Assembly (NCBI GenBank): GCA_045808425.1 | Contig: JBJMFM010000309.1 | Location: forward strand, 1 to 51,120 | DNA from: JAFAQB01 sp045808425 | Lineage (GTDB): Archaea > Thermoproteota > Nitrososphaeria > Nitrososphaerales > Nitrososphaeraceae | Direction of reading: 5' to 3' | DNA: 51,120 bases | Shown: one piece after another, positions 34,817 to 43,590 of the stretch | Numbering within the stretch: position 1 is the first letter of the stretch | Layout of the letters: every line of letters begins with the position of its first letter | Notes under the pieces: generated by a model | The model's input: only the letters and a program-made list of their open reading frames with translations | Databases searched by the model: none | What the model was told of the DNA's origin: nothing | Translations under genes and position numbers: made by a program

Positions 34817-35120
34817 TTACTTTCCCATAATCATAGGGAGGTTCATCTTGTCCATTTCAGCCCAGCTAGTTCATGTCATAAAATAGTGGATGGCTGACAG
34901 ATATGCACTAACGCTATTTGGTACAAGTTTTCTCTGATCCTTAGGGTGTAATATAAAATCGATAATATCCGATTGTATTATTTTTGGGTCGTTCTGCAAG
35001 AGTTTCTCATAATCTACTTCTCCTTCCCCTTGTTATCCTCCTCCTGCAAAACCCATTTTTAGAAAAGCGGCGTACTATCACAAGTCTTTGATATAGTCTC
35101 GCCTTGCATTTGATGATTGA
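34817..35120 (-). pseudogene. decayed tyrosine-recombinase integrase, N-terminal part
   Basis: Minus-strand reading SSNARRDYIKDL, frame breaks, LKMGFAGGG, then VDYEKLLQNDPKIIQSDIID and FILHPKDQRKLVPNSVSAY followed by LSAIHYFM, stop, then weak traces to 34817. The core-binding domain of thaumarchaeal element integrases has this form. The catalytic domain with the Arg...Tyr residues is missing. With the terminase-like piece it marks the grave of an integrated element. Confidence 0.65.
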
Positions 35121-35310
35121 CAGAGTAGAATGTTACGGTATATGATGTTATTATTACTACTAGCGGAAGCTACGGTGACGAATGTGAAGCTATTGCTACT
35201 GTTACCAATCATTGGTATCCTAAATACAAGGCTAACAAAAAGTTATATTTATGATAGTGTGTGCTATTGCTATTAAGCATGATTTTAGTGATAGTAAAAT
35301 AACTTGAATA

Positions 35311-35320
35311 TTATTTAAAT
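35311..35320 (+). promoter_or_regulatory. TATA box of the gene at 35329
   Basis: A TTATTTAAATA-type box ends about ten bases before the ATG at 35329. It is a strong archaeal TATA sequence, but at this distance the transcript would start near or inside the coding region, so Met7 (35347) could be the true start. Confidence 0.35.
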
Positions 35321-35328
35321 ACAGGCAA

Positions 35329-35808
35329 ATGATTTCGGACCTTTCAATGGCAGCAGATTCAAGGATGGCAGGAAACATTATTCAAATTCTAGCAGATTTG
35401 CCAGAGTTTCTACGAAAATCAATGATTCGGAGTAGGCTCCATGATTTCTATTCAATGACATATCAAGATAAATATGTGACAATATCTGCATCTTTAGAAG
35501 CACTACCTTCGCTGGAAAATGTGAAATTACGACAACTAATGAAAACATGGCTAGAAATTCTATTAGAATTTGAAGGATCACAAATAACTGATATATTTAG
35601 AATTTACTGCGAGGAGATTTTAAAGAACCGGCTGGCTATTGAAAATTTAGATATCGAATCTCTTATAGACGTCTTTTCATCACTTCAAGAATGGGAAAAG
35701 GAAAAATTAGCTGATTGTTTAAAGGAAGTAATTTTCTCTTTTCCTAAGAGAACAGAAGTATTAAAGACCATTCCTAAACCTCTATTAAAATTATTAAAAG
35801 TAGAATAA
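35329..35808 (+). CDS. conserved helical protein, unknown function
   Basis: A 159-residue, almost all-helical soluble protein (LPEFLRKSMIRSRLHDFYSM, LRQLMKTWLEILLEFEGSQI, FSSLQEWEKEKLADCLKEVI). No metal or catalytic motif is seen. It is intact and of regular composition, so it is probably a core thaumarchaeal gene bordering the decayed zone. Convergent with the gene at 35812, stops four bases apart. Confidence 0.7.
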   Translation: MISDLSMAADSRMAGNIIQILADLPEFLRKSMIRSRLHDFYSMTYQDKYVTISASLEALPSLENVKLRQLMKTWLEILLEFEGSQITDIFRIYCEEILKNRLAIENLDIESLIDVFSSLQEWEKEKLADCLKEVIFSFPKRTEVLKTIPKPLLKLLKVE

Positions 35809-35811
35809 TTT

Positions 35812-36075
35812 TTACCTATCGTCTGGTTTCCTGTCTGGATTCTTTTGCAATTCTCCTTCTGATTTCTCCAACCCAAAGAACATTCTTTCGTATTTGCGAA
35901 GTGCTTTTCTATGTTCTGCCAAAGACATATCTAGCCTCATTTCATTCATAACCATTACCGCGTAAGTTGTCCATTCTTTCCAACAATCAGAGCAAGAAGG
36001 ATATTTTAGAGCTGCAGGATCATCGATTGTCTTTTCTTCGATTGTCTTTCCACACTTTATACAAGTTTTTACCAT
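35812..36075 (-). CDS. zinc/iron-binding small protein, YggX-like
   Basis: An 87-residue protein: Cys5-x2-Cys8 (TCIKCGKTIEEKT), a second pair SCSDCW, then a helix-rich end (EWTTYAVMVMNEMRLDMSLA, EHRKALRKYERMFFG). The helical part with NEMRLD...EHRKAL resembles Fe(II)-trafficking/oxidative-damage-protection (YggX) proteins, fused after a CxxC...CxxC knuckle. The YggX link is suggested by pattern only. Confidence 0.6.
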   Translation of the reverse strand: MVKTCIKCGKTIEEKTIDDPAALKYPSCSDCWKEWTTYAVMVMNEMRLDMSLAEHRKALRKYERMFFGLEKSEGELQKNPDRKPDDR

Positions 36076-36360
36076 TATGTGTATGTCTATTGCGATGTTA
36101 GTATTTTATTCTTTATTGTCAAGACTAATATTATTACATCATTATAGCAGGTCATAGAGAATATTACTTTATGATACTATTCCACAGAAAGAAGATTATT
36201 ACTAAGGTAAACCGCAGTTTGGGAAGTGGGATTTGAACCCTCAAGCCATGGTTGGGATTGTATAATGTATCCATCCAACCGACTATGTACATTATATCGG
36301 ACTTACTCCCTCTCCTTATATAGATCCATTGCTTTTAATGACATCCTTTTTTCTCATATA

Positions 36361-36722
36361 CTAGTTCCCAATTGGCAGGATACACAGTTCAGATTCGATA
36401 GTGTGATGATCAGGTGAGAAGCCCGTTCCGTGACCAGCAGTTGCCCATGATAAAGTGGGCTCAGATTGCCTGGTAACGGATATCCGAGGCGTATGACGCC
36501 GAGAAGCTTGTTGTCGACCGGATCCGTAACGGATATTGTATTTGAGAATTGATCCGCCGTATAGACGCGGTCGTGATGACTCACAGGTATATCAGGAGAA
36601 GCAATAGCTCCTGTAGGCTGCACTCCTCTCGCAGATTGGGAGATGAGAAGGATCGTAGAACTAAGCAATGCCATAACCGCGGTGATTAGCAATACAGTGA
36701 AGAGAAAGAAGCTGAGTTTCAC
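36361..36722 (-). pseudogene. truncated YVTN beta-propeller surface protein
   Basis: Signal peptide or anchor (about 1-32), then SHHDRVYTADQFSNTISVTD and NKLLGVIRLGYPLPGNLSPL then YHGQLLV, the first blade of a YVTN-type propeller. A one-base loss shifts the frame there: in the next frame HGTGFSPDHHTI continues the family, then it ends. An open frame of 122 codons remains (36354-36722), but only the first 90 are family-like. The DNA is visibly richer in G+C than its surroundings, suggesting a different origin. Confidence 0.7.
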
Positions 36723-36774
36723 ATTAGCATTAAAATCTACAGACTATATATCATTTTTTTATTCGCTACTATCA

Positions 36775-37041
36775 TCATTCAAAATGATAGAACTTTAAAG
36801 CTAGTCTAAAAGCATCAAATATATCGTCATATGATGTTGTTTCTTTATCTAATGCACCATCAATATCTACTGCTGTTCCTTTGTCGACCATAGCACTAGC
36901 GAAACTACCGGCGGCTTCGGCGGCGGAGGCGGCTGTGGTGAAGGCTTCGGCAATGCGCACTGCGGCTTTGGCGGCGGCCACAGTGGCACCCAGAAGGGCG
37001 GCGGCGGCAGTTGTTAGTAGATTGCAAACAAGATAAGACAA
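36775..37041 (-). CDS. chimeric Ala-rich protein with conserved C-terminus
   Basis: An 88-residue frame from TTG. The first 50 residues are an Ala-rich run (AAAALLGATVAAAKAAVRIA) from a GC-rich block. The last 35 (VDIDGALDKETTSYDDIFDA then FRLALKFYHFE) match the decayed gene at 21843-22182. One extra base near the stop cuts off DDSSE, which is still readable in the next frame. I think this is a recombined remnant rather than a working gene. The GC-rich block is also open on the plus strand as a Gly/Cys-rich reading. Confidence 0.35.
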   Translation of the reverse strand: MSYLVCNLLTTAAAALLGATVAAAKAAVRIAEAFTTAASAAEAAGSFASAMVDKGTAVDIDGALDKETTSYDDIFDAFRLALKFYHFE

Positions 37042-37191
37042 GACTACTGTTATAATCCTCCAAAAATTCCCACCTGGAGTGCAGCAGTGTGGTATGGTGA
37101 GATACCTAACCTTTTTTTATTTTTCCAGATAAACCCCACTAGGCTCTTAACGTTTTAGTATAGTCGCAACAATCATCAAAAAACCTGATTT

Positions 37192-37747
37192 ATTGTCGTT
37201 TCTCCAGTTTCCTGTTCTTGTTCTTCTTCTAGTTGATCTTTATCTTCGTTATAGTCGGGCTTATTCGTCATCTCTTTTTTAGTAATGACTCTGCTTTCAT
37301 GTGAAGCGAATGGTTTTGTTGCTGCTGCCCTGCATCAGCATAAGGCTTGGAATCAGACTCATCATCTGAGTCAAGTATGTCTTTGATTACTTGATTGTCT
37401 ATCAAACTATCTATGATCTTTTTGCGTTCCTCTGCTGGAAGAGCCTTTGACATCTCAAGCGAATCGATTGCCTTGAGTTTCCAATAATTACTGACTGCGT
37501 TTTCAAGAATCGCTATAGCGATGTCATAAATCACCTTGCCAAATGCAGTCAGAGTATATTTTCCTTGTTTCCTCTTTATCAAACCTGCATTCATCAATCT
37601 AGACATTCTAGAATAGTATTGCTTGCATGTGAGCTTTGTTTTGCTTATTAGAGTGTCACTATCTGTTCTTGTAAGAGCGATAGTTCTAAAAAGTTCTAAA
37701 GACCTGTTATCAGACATTGCTTCTAAAACATCAGCAACCAAAATCAT
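37192..37747 (-). CDS. winged-helix regulator with frameshifted acidic tail
   Basis: The intact open frame is 37268-37747 (159 residues). Residues 5-75 are a winged helix (SLELFRTIALTRTDSDTLIS, KLTCKQYYSRMSRLMNAGLI, KRKQGKYTLTAFGKV), followed by a helical region and a polar linker with Gln repeats. It stops after LLKKR at a run of six T on the plus strand (37275-37280). One base shift reads on as TNKPDYNEDKDQLEEEQEQE and TGETTINQVF to 37192, a tail also found at 37930-38131. DNA binding is probably intact. Operator-like repeats precede it. Confidence 0.7.
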
Positions 37748-37782
37748 TCTTTTTGATTCCTACTGGAAATATACAGGTATTG

Positions 37783-37792
37783 AGATTATAAT
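37783..37792 (-). promoter_or_regulatory. TATA box of the regulator gene
   Basis: On the minus strand GGATTATAATC lies about 37 bases before the ATG at 37747, the usual distance for a transcript with a short leader. The operator-like repeats adjoin it upstream. Confidence 0.45.
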
Positions 37793-37795
37793 CCC

Positions 37796-37836
37796 TTATG
37801 TAACATGATTATGTTATTTATGTAACATAGTTACGT
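37796..37836 (+). promoter_or_regulatory. operator-like tandem repeat upstream of the winged-helix gene
   Basis: TTATGTAACAT occurs perfectly at 37796-37806 and 37818-37828, a spacing of 22 bases, two helical turns. Each copy starts a palindromic unit (AACAT-gatt-ATGTT and AACAT-agtt-ACGTT). The pair abuts the TATA box of the gene at 37747, so autoregulation by that winged-helix protein is the simple inference. Confidence 0.55.
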
Positions 37837-37929
37837 TGCAAGAGAACTAATTCACTATTAATGCGGATCCTGGTATAAAACCCTATATATTCCATTTTCC
37901 GGATTTGATACTTAATCTGTAAAACTGCT

Positions 37930-38131
37930 TTAGAAGACTTCATTCGATGTGATTTCTTTAGTTTGCTCTTCTTCTAGCTGATCTTCATCCTCATTATAGT
38001 CAGGTTCTCTTGATTCTTCTTTATCGTCTTCAACAGCTGATTTTATGTTCTCCTTCTTTGCAGAACCATCATTACATTGTTGATTGAATTTCCTGATTTC
38101 TCCTAAATAACTGAATTTCCTAAGCAGAAAA
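37930..38131 (-). pseudogene. 3' remnant of a paralogous regulator
   Basis: Minus-strand reading FLLRKFSYLGEIRKFNQQCN, then KKENIKSAVEDDKEES and REPDYNEDEDQLEEEQTKEI ending TSNEVF. The end matches the shifted tail of the regulator at 37192-37747 (PDYNEDKDQLEEEQ...NQVF). No start codon or winged helix is present, so only the tail of the paralogue survives. Confidence 0.55.
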
Positions 38132-38204
38132 TAAAAGATTACAGTGCAAAATTGGAAGACTTCATTAAAGAACTCTTTTTAGAGTGGTAGTGAGATCATA
38201 ATTG

Positions 38205-38840
38205 ATGTCTTATCCAAAAGATATTTTTTCCAGGATGTTTGGAGGAGTAAGTAAATCTGATAGTGGTCTACTTTATCCGAAGGTCGAAGAGGAAGAGGAA
38301 CCAAACATCCAAGAACTAGATGATGCATTACAGACCAATATCTTTAATATCATGCTGAGCAGGAGATCCCAAAGAAAATTTGAAAATAAAGAGGTTGAAG
38401 ATTCAAAAGTTGAGATGATATTAGCTGCTGCGGATACAGCTCCAACAGCAGGTGGCTTTCAGGGATTTGAAGTGTATCATGTTAAGAATCCAGAGACAAA
38501 ATTAAAGCTTATTGATGCAGCTAATAAGCAGCCATATGTCAATGCTCCTATTGTACTTGTTTTTTGTATGAATCCTGAAAGGGTAAAAATGAACTTCCCA
38601 CCTAATATTCTTAAAAAATTTTCTTTACAAGATGCTACCCTTGCCGCAGCATATTCTCAGCTTGCAGCACATGCTCTGGGTTTAAGTTCAGTATGGATAG
38701 GAATGATAGATGAAGAAAAAGTTATGGCAATACTAGGAACACAGTATACACCTTCCTCGATTCTATGTTTAGGATATCCTAAGAAAATACTTCAGCCCAA
38801 ACCTAAGAGAAATCTGATAGGATTAATCCATGAGATTTGA
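38205..38840 (+). CDS. nitroreductase family flavoprotein
   Basis: An FMN-dependent nitroreductase-like enzyme of 211 residues. After an acidic lead (PKVEEEEEPNIQ), family features are NIMLSRRSQRKFENKEVEDS (FMN phosphate contact), ADTAPTAGGFQGFEVYHV, and ATLAAAYSQLAAHALGLSSV then WIGMIDEEKV. It ends with CLGYPKK. These enzymes reduce nitro groups, quinones or halogenated compounds with NAD(P)H; the substrate is unknown. I use the ATG at 38205; a TTG lies one codon earlier. Confidence 0.88.
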   Translation: MSYPKDIFSRMFGGVSKSDSGLLYPKVEEEEEPNIQELDDALQTNIFNIMLSRRSQRKFENKEVEDSKVEMILAAADTAPTAGGFQGFEVYHVKNPETKLKLIDAANKQPYVNAPIVLVFCMNPERVKMNFPPNILKKFSLQDATLAAAYSQLAAHALGLSSVWIGMIDEEKVMAILGTQYTPSSILCLGYPKKILQPKPKRNLIGLIHEI

Positions 38841-38936
38841 TGTCTAATGATCTTAGCACAATAGAGATGAAATTTTCAAAGACGGTGAAGATTTTCAAAT
38901 GATTATCATCTAAGAGGACAATTTTTCAAGGGTAAA

Positions 38937-39042
38937 CTACCTCCGGTGCCAATCAACTACATTTCTTTCATTAAGCCCAGGTGGAGACCATGCTAAGTCT
39001 TTACTGAATGCTTTCTTTATGTATTTGCGAAACTTTACAATT
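38937..39042 (-). pseudogene. short unidentified gene remnant
   Basis: Minus-strand open reading FRKYIKKAFSKDLAWSPPGL then NERNVVDWHRR to a stop. It is protein-like but lacks a start and a recognisable family. About 120 bases upstream another patch reads KMVITKEHYGFYGIADISPE in a different frame, possibly the same broken gene. Confidence 0.35.
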
Positions 39043-39535
39043 CATGGATAATAATTTGGCGTGACAAATTCTCTGTGTGTTAGATGGATCTTCTATCTAT
39101 GTACTGACTATTTCAAGATCAGGAGCAGCACTTGCCTGATGGATTGCTTTGAATTCAAACATGTTCAGGAGAAATATCAGCAATCCCATAGAATCCGTAA
39201 TGTTCTTTGGTGATGACCATTTTGCTGTGTAAACTTCTTTGCAAGTTCGATCATCTGGAAGATGAGTAGCGCTAAACAATAGGAATTTTTGTAGATTCAA
39301 ATAAGCTGTAGCTTGAGCAATTTTTGGGATAAAGTATCCTATCCTGCTTAATGAAACTAGATGAAGAACTAGAAGATTGATGTCGTTAGTAAATATGTCC
39401 TAATTAAGTCTTAACAAAATGCTATTGAATTAAAGGTGAAATTCAACTATTATCATTGAATACAATCAAATTGATAAACTCTGAAAGTTAAATCGCATAA
39501 TAATAGAATTCTTGTCTTAATTGGGATGCAAGGAA
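39043..39535 (+). other. intergenic region with traces of decayed coding sequence
   Basis: About 490 bases. Apart from the short minus-strand patch near 39160-39230 mentioned with the preceding remnant, I see no gene. The minus frame 39097-39300 (67 codons) is not family-like. Confidence 0.4.
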
Positions 39536-39545
39536 CATTTAATAG
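39536..39545 (+). promoter_or_regulatory. TATA box of the EF-2 gene
   Basis: CATTTAATAG is centred about 35 bases before the EF-2 ATG at 39576, consistent with a short leader of about ten bases. Confidence 0.45.
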
Positions 39546-39575
39546 TCCTGCACCGAATTTTTTTGGGTTGAGTAC

Positions 39576-41777
39576 ATGCCAAAATTCAAATCAACTCAAG
39601 ATATTTTAAGAATTATAGGTAATAAGGAGCAAATCCGTAATTTCGGCGTCATTGCCCATGTCGATCACGGCAAGACTACTATGAGCGATAGTCTTTTAGC
39701 TGCATCTGGAATTATTTCTCCTTCAGTTGCAGGTCAGGCTCTGGCACTTGACTCTATGAAGCTTGAGCAAAACAGACAAATGACTATTCGCGGAGCTAAT
39801 GTTACACTGTTTTATGAAAATGAGGGTAAGGAATATGTAATTAATATGATTGATACCCCTGGCCACATTGACTTTACAGGTAGAGTTACTCGTGCTCTTA
39901 GAGCAATTGATGGTGTAGTAGTTGTTTCTGATTCTGTTGAAGGAATTATGACTCAGACTGAGACAGTAACAAGACAGGCTCTAGAAGAGCGGGTTAGACC
40001 TGTTCTATATATTAATAAAATTGACAGGTTAGTAAAAGAGCTAAGATTAGATCCGCAATCTATGCAAAAATGGCTTTCAAATATAATTGCTGAATTCAAC
40101 CGGCTTATTGATATTTATGCTGAACCAGAACTCAAAGAAAAATGGAAAGTTAGCATACAGGGAAATAGTGTTGCTTTCGGCTCTGCAAAAGATAGATGGG
40201 GATTTAACTTCAAAGTCGCCCAGAAGCGAGGTGTCAGTTTCAAGGATGTTTATGACGCTTATACTTCCGATGATCCTAGTGATATAGAATCACTTGCGGA
40301 GAAAGCGCCGTTGCATGAGGCAGTATTAGGCATGGTTGTACAGCATCATCCCCCACCACATGTTGCCCAAAAATACAGGATTCCCAAGATCTGGCCAGGT
40401 GATTTGGAATCCGATATTGGAAGATCACTTTTGGCATGCGACGAAAATGGCCCAGGAGTGATGATGGTTACTACAATTAATGTTGATCCTCAGGCAGGCA
40501 GAGTTGCAACTGGTAGACTTTTCTCTGGAACTATTAAAGACGGTGACGAAGTTTATTTAATTGATGCAAAAAGACCGGGAAAGGTTCAGTCAGTAAATAT
40601 CTACATGGGTAATACAAGGGAGGTAGTAAGTATGTTACCTACAGGCAACATTCCTGCATTGCTTGGCCTTGACTATGCTGTTGCCGGTGAAACAATTTCA
40701 ACTATAAAAAATATTCTACCTTTTGAATCGATCAAGTATGTTTCAGAACCTGTAGTTACAATTGCAGTGGAACCCAAACATCCAAAGGATCTACCTAAAC
40801 TTGTAGAAGCATTACGTAGAATCACCGTAGAAGATCCTAATCTGATCGTTAAGATTAACGAAGAAACAGGAGAGACACTCATGGCAGGAATGGGCGTACT
40901 CCATCTTGAAATTGCCTCATCTCTACTACAGGAGGCAGGTCTTAATATTATTACCAGCCAGCCTCTGATCAACTATAGAGAAACTATCCGTACGAAAGCC
41001 GGTCCGATCATGAGTAAATCACCTAATAAGCACAACAAAATTTTCATGCGAGTAGAGCCTCTTACAGATGATATAATTGAAATGATAAAAACTGGTCACA
41101 TTAGAGAAGATATGGACAAAAAGGAAATGGCAAAGATTCTCAGAGAAAAAGGCTGGAATGCAGATGAAGCGAGAAGTGTTGCAGCAATAGATGTTAGTGG
41201 TAATGTGCTAATTGATGAGACAAAAGGAGTTCAATTTATACAAGAATCAATGGACTCTATTAGATCAGGTTTTGACGATGTAGTTCATTCTGGTCCAATT
41301 GCTCACGAATCTGTGAGGGGTGTCAAGTTTTTCTTACATCACTTTGTTCCACATGAGGATCCAGCGCACAGAGGTCTAGCACAGCTGATGCCTGCAACAA
41401 GGAGATCTATGTTAGGTTCCATGTTGATCGCAGATGCAGTTTTACTTGAGCCTATACTTGGTATAGAAATTAAATGTCCACAGGAACAAATTGGTACTGT
41501 AGCTGGCATATTATCTGGTAAGAGAGGCAAATTATTGAACGTAGAACAGAAAGGTTTGATCTCAATTATACAAGGTGAATTACCGGCTTCAGAGACATTT
41601 GATCTTTCGGAAATTATGCGTGGTGGAACGGCTGGTAAAGCTATGTGGAATACCTATTTTAAGACATGGCAGGCTGTTCCCCAATCGATATTTAGAAATC
41701 TAGTTGCTGAAATAAGAAAGCGAAAAGGCCTAAATCCAGAACCACCAAACTATGATGAGTTTATAGATAAAGAATAA
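39576..41777 (+). CDS. fusA: translation elongation factor aEF-2
   Basis: A 733-residue GTPase that moves the ribosome along mRNA. G1 is AHVDHGKTT (27-35), then DTPGH (G3) and NKID (G4) with the expected spacing. Domain II shows GRVATGRLFSGTIKDGDEVY. Domain IV ends with the loop HEDPAHRGLAQLMPATRR, whose His before Arg-Gly is the site modified to diphthamide in archaea and eukaryotes. Full length with no insertions. It stands alone; mannosyl-3-phosphoglycerate synthase follows 350 bases later. Confidence 0.97.
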   Translation: MPKFKSTQDILRIIGNKEQIRNFGVIAHVDHGKTTMSDSLLAASGIISPSVAGQALALDSMKLEQNRQMTIRGANVTLFYENEGKEYVINMIDTPGHIDFTGRVTRALRAIDGVVVVSDSVEGIMTQTETVTRQALEERVRPVLYINKIDRLVKELRLDPQSMQKWLSNIIAEFNRLIDIYAEPELKEKWKVSIQGNSVAFGSAKDRWGFNFKVAQKRGVSFKDVYDAYTSDDPSDIESLAEKAPLHEAVLGMVVQHHPPPHVAQKYRIPKIWPGDLESDIGRSLLACDENGPGVMMVTTINVDPQAGRVATGRLFSGTIKDGDEVYLIDAKRPGKVQSVNIYMGNTREVVSMLPTGNIPALLGLDYAVAGETISTIKNILPFESIKYVSEPVVTIAVEPKHPKDLPKLVEALRRITVEDPNLIVKINEETGETLMAGMGVLHLEIASSLLQEAGLNIITSQPLINYRETIRTKAGPIMSKSPNKHNKIFMRVEPLTDDIIEMIKTGHIREDMDKKEMAKILREKGWNADEARSVAAIDVSGNVLIDETKGVQFIQESMDSIRSGFDDVVHSGPIAHESVRGVKFFLHHFVPHEDPAHRGLAQLMPATRRSMLGSMLIADAVLLEPILGIEIKCPQEQIGTVAGILSGKRGKLLNVEQKGLISIIQGELPASETFDLSEIMRGGTAGKAMWNTYFKTWQAVPQSIFRNLVAEIRKRKGLNPEPPNYDEFIDKE

Positions 41778-42097
41778 AAACAAATACTTTTTCACTTTTT
41801 GATTTGCTATAGACATAGAGATATATCCACATGAAAACTAGGTAATCTTTGCATTTATGATGGCAAATATGTGTCTATTTTCTTGTTCGCATATATGTAA
41901 TAGTCAGAGCTTATTGATGTGCTGTAATCATTTTTTCTGTAGCGTATTTATCAGCATATATGCAATCAAATCTACACTATTTCAATTTAGAAGATCAGTG
42001 CAATTGACATTCCTAACTTTCAGGCGAATTTTATGGATTATACATTTTATATCATTTTGATATTTTTATATTCCATGCTACCAATTAAGAGTAAAAA
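41778..42097 (+). other. intergenic region without recognised features
   Basis: About 320 bases. The plus frame 41857-42060 is a Cys/Phe/Ile-rich random type and is not supported as a gene. Confidence 0.45.
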
Positions 42098-42107
42098 CAT
42101 TATAAAC
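42098..42107 (+). promoter_or_regulatory. TATA box of the mannosyl-3-phosphoglycerate synthase gene
   Basis: ACATTATAAAC is about 26 bases before the ATG at 42128, the exact geometry expected for a leaderless archaeal transcript. Confidence 0.5.
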
Positions 42108-42127
42108 AATTAGGCGTTCTAACATAT

Positions 42128-43312
42128 ATGAAACTCGACCTGCCGAGATACACTGAGAGGTTTGGAGCTATAAGCCTACATGGAGTCCAGCGAGTATATG
42201 AATTAGATTCAGGGTTTAATGATGGTAGGATAACATCTGAAACCATTAGAAGTGTTGGAAATGAAGAGATCTCCGAAATTGAAAGAAAAATAGCTATTGT
42301 CATACCTATTAAAGGAGAGCGTCTAAAGTTGCTTGAAGGCGTGTTGAGTGGAATACCTCATGATTGCTTGACAATCATTGTGTCTAATAGTCCAAGACAA
42401 CCCGTCGACAGATACAAATTGGAAAAAGATGCACTTGAACAATTCAATAGATTTGTAGGAAAAAATGCGTTAATATTACATCAAAAAGATCCTGGGCTAT
42501 CTGATGCACTAAAGGAGGTTGGCTACACTAGTATATTTGGCCCGGATGGTACAGTCAGAAATGGCAAAGCGGAAGGAATGATGATTGGAATGCTACTTGC
42601 TAAAATGGCAGGAAAAGAATATGTGGGATTTATTGATGCAGACAACTATGTACCTGGTGCAGTAAACGAATATGTGAAAATATTTGCATCAGGAATTGCA
42701 ATGTCTAATACACCTTATACAATGGTTCGCATATCATGGATTTACAAGCCAAAAGTATCAGAGAGTGGTGTATATTTTTCAAAATGGGGAAGAGTATCTG
42801 AAGTAACGAATCAGTATCTTAATTCGTTAATATCTTATTACACTGGTTTTGAGACGGAAGTCATGCGTACAGGAAATTCAGGTGAACACTGCATGTCGAT
42901 GAGGTTAGCAGAGCTTTTGACTTATTCACCAGGTTTTTCAGTAGAGACATATGAAATTGTGGACATATTGGAGGAATTTGGAGGAATTGTTCCCACGGAA
43001 AATCAGGAGGCGATGGATAAGGGAGTAGAAGTTATGCAGGTTGAAACACGTAATCCACATTTTCATGAAGAAAAGGGTGACATTCATTTGAAGGAGATGT
43101 TTAATGGATCCCTTGGTTGTGTCTATCATAGCAAGATTTGCCCTCCAAAGCTAAGAGAAAAAATACTTGAGGAACTACGTGGAAGAGGTATATTAGACGA
43201 AGGACAACAACCATCTGAATTACAAAAGATTGGTCCATTCAAAGATATAGACACTCATCGATTTGCAAATATACTTCATAATAGAGCACCAAGTTTCATT
43301 CATTCTGCCTAG
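42128..43312 (+). CDS. mpgS: mannosyl-3-phosphoglycerate synthase
   Basis: A 394-residue GT55 glycosyltransferase (EC 2.4.1.217) joining GDP-mannose and 3-phosphoglycerate, the first step to the compatible solute mannosylglycerate. Family stretches: IAIVIPIKGERLKLLEGVLS, VSNSPRQPVDRYK, KAEGMMIGMLLAKMAGKEYV, GFIDADNYVPGAVNEYV (metal/donor site) and MRTGNSGEHCMSMRLAE. Full length. The matching phosphatase (MpgP) is not in this window, so it is either elsewhere or replaced. Likely role: osmotic or heat protection. Confidence 0.93.
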   Translation: MKLDLPRYTERFGAISLHGVQRVYELDSGFNDGRITSETIRSVGNEEISEIERKIAIVIPIKGERLKLLEGVLSGIPHDCLTIIVSNSPRQPVDRYKLEKDALEQFNRFVGKNALILHQKDPGLSDALKEVGYTSIFGPDGTVRNGKAEGMMIGMLLAKMAGKEYVGFIDADNYVPGAVNEYVKIFASGIAMSNTPYTMVRISWIYKPKVSESGVYFSKWGRVSEVTNQYLNSLISYYTGFETEVMRTGNSGEHCMSMRLAELLTYSPGFSVETYEIVDILEEFGGIVPTENQEAMDKGVEVMQVETRNPHFHEEKGDIHLKEMFNGSLGCVYHSKICPPKLREKILEELRGRGILDEGQQPSELQKIGPFKDIDTHRFANILHNRAPSFIHSA

Positions 43313-43590
43313 GCAAAAATAATAAATTCACTTTAATATTTTAATTAGATATATTAGATATATATATAGATCACATATTATTGATGCACTTACATAGACA
43401 ATAAAACAATGGGATGATCTACAATAATGATGCTAATCTTAATTTTAAAATACGGGATTATTGTAAAAGCTCCCTGTCTACATAACACTTTTAAATCATT
43501 ATGAACTATATAATGTAATCTGTGATTGAGTAAGTAACTTATCATTAATGATGGGAACTCTGCTCTTCATTGGATTTGGGTTATAATAAA

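Noticed and set aside
36195..36320. Possible tRNA or tRNA 3' fragment on the minus strand (T-arm-like GGGTTCAAATCCCAC)
   Set aside because: The T-stem pairs at four of five positions, but no matching 5' acceptor strand, D-arm or anticodon arm could be folded. At most it is an attachment-site-like relic.
36226..36417. 63-codon plus-strand frame MGFEPSSHGW...
   Set aside because: Ser/Tyr/Leu-rich with no motif; it overlaps the end of the propeller fragment.
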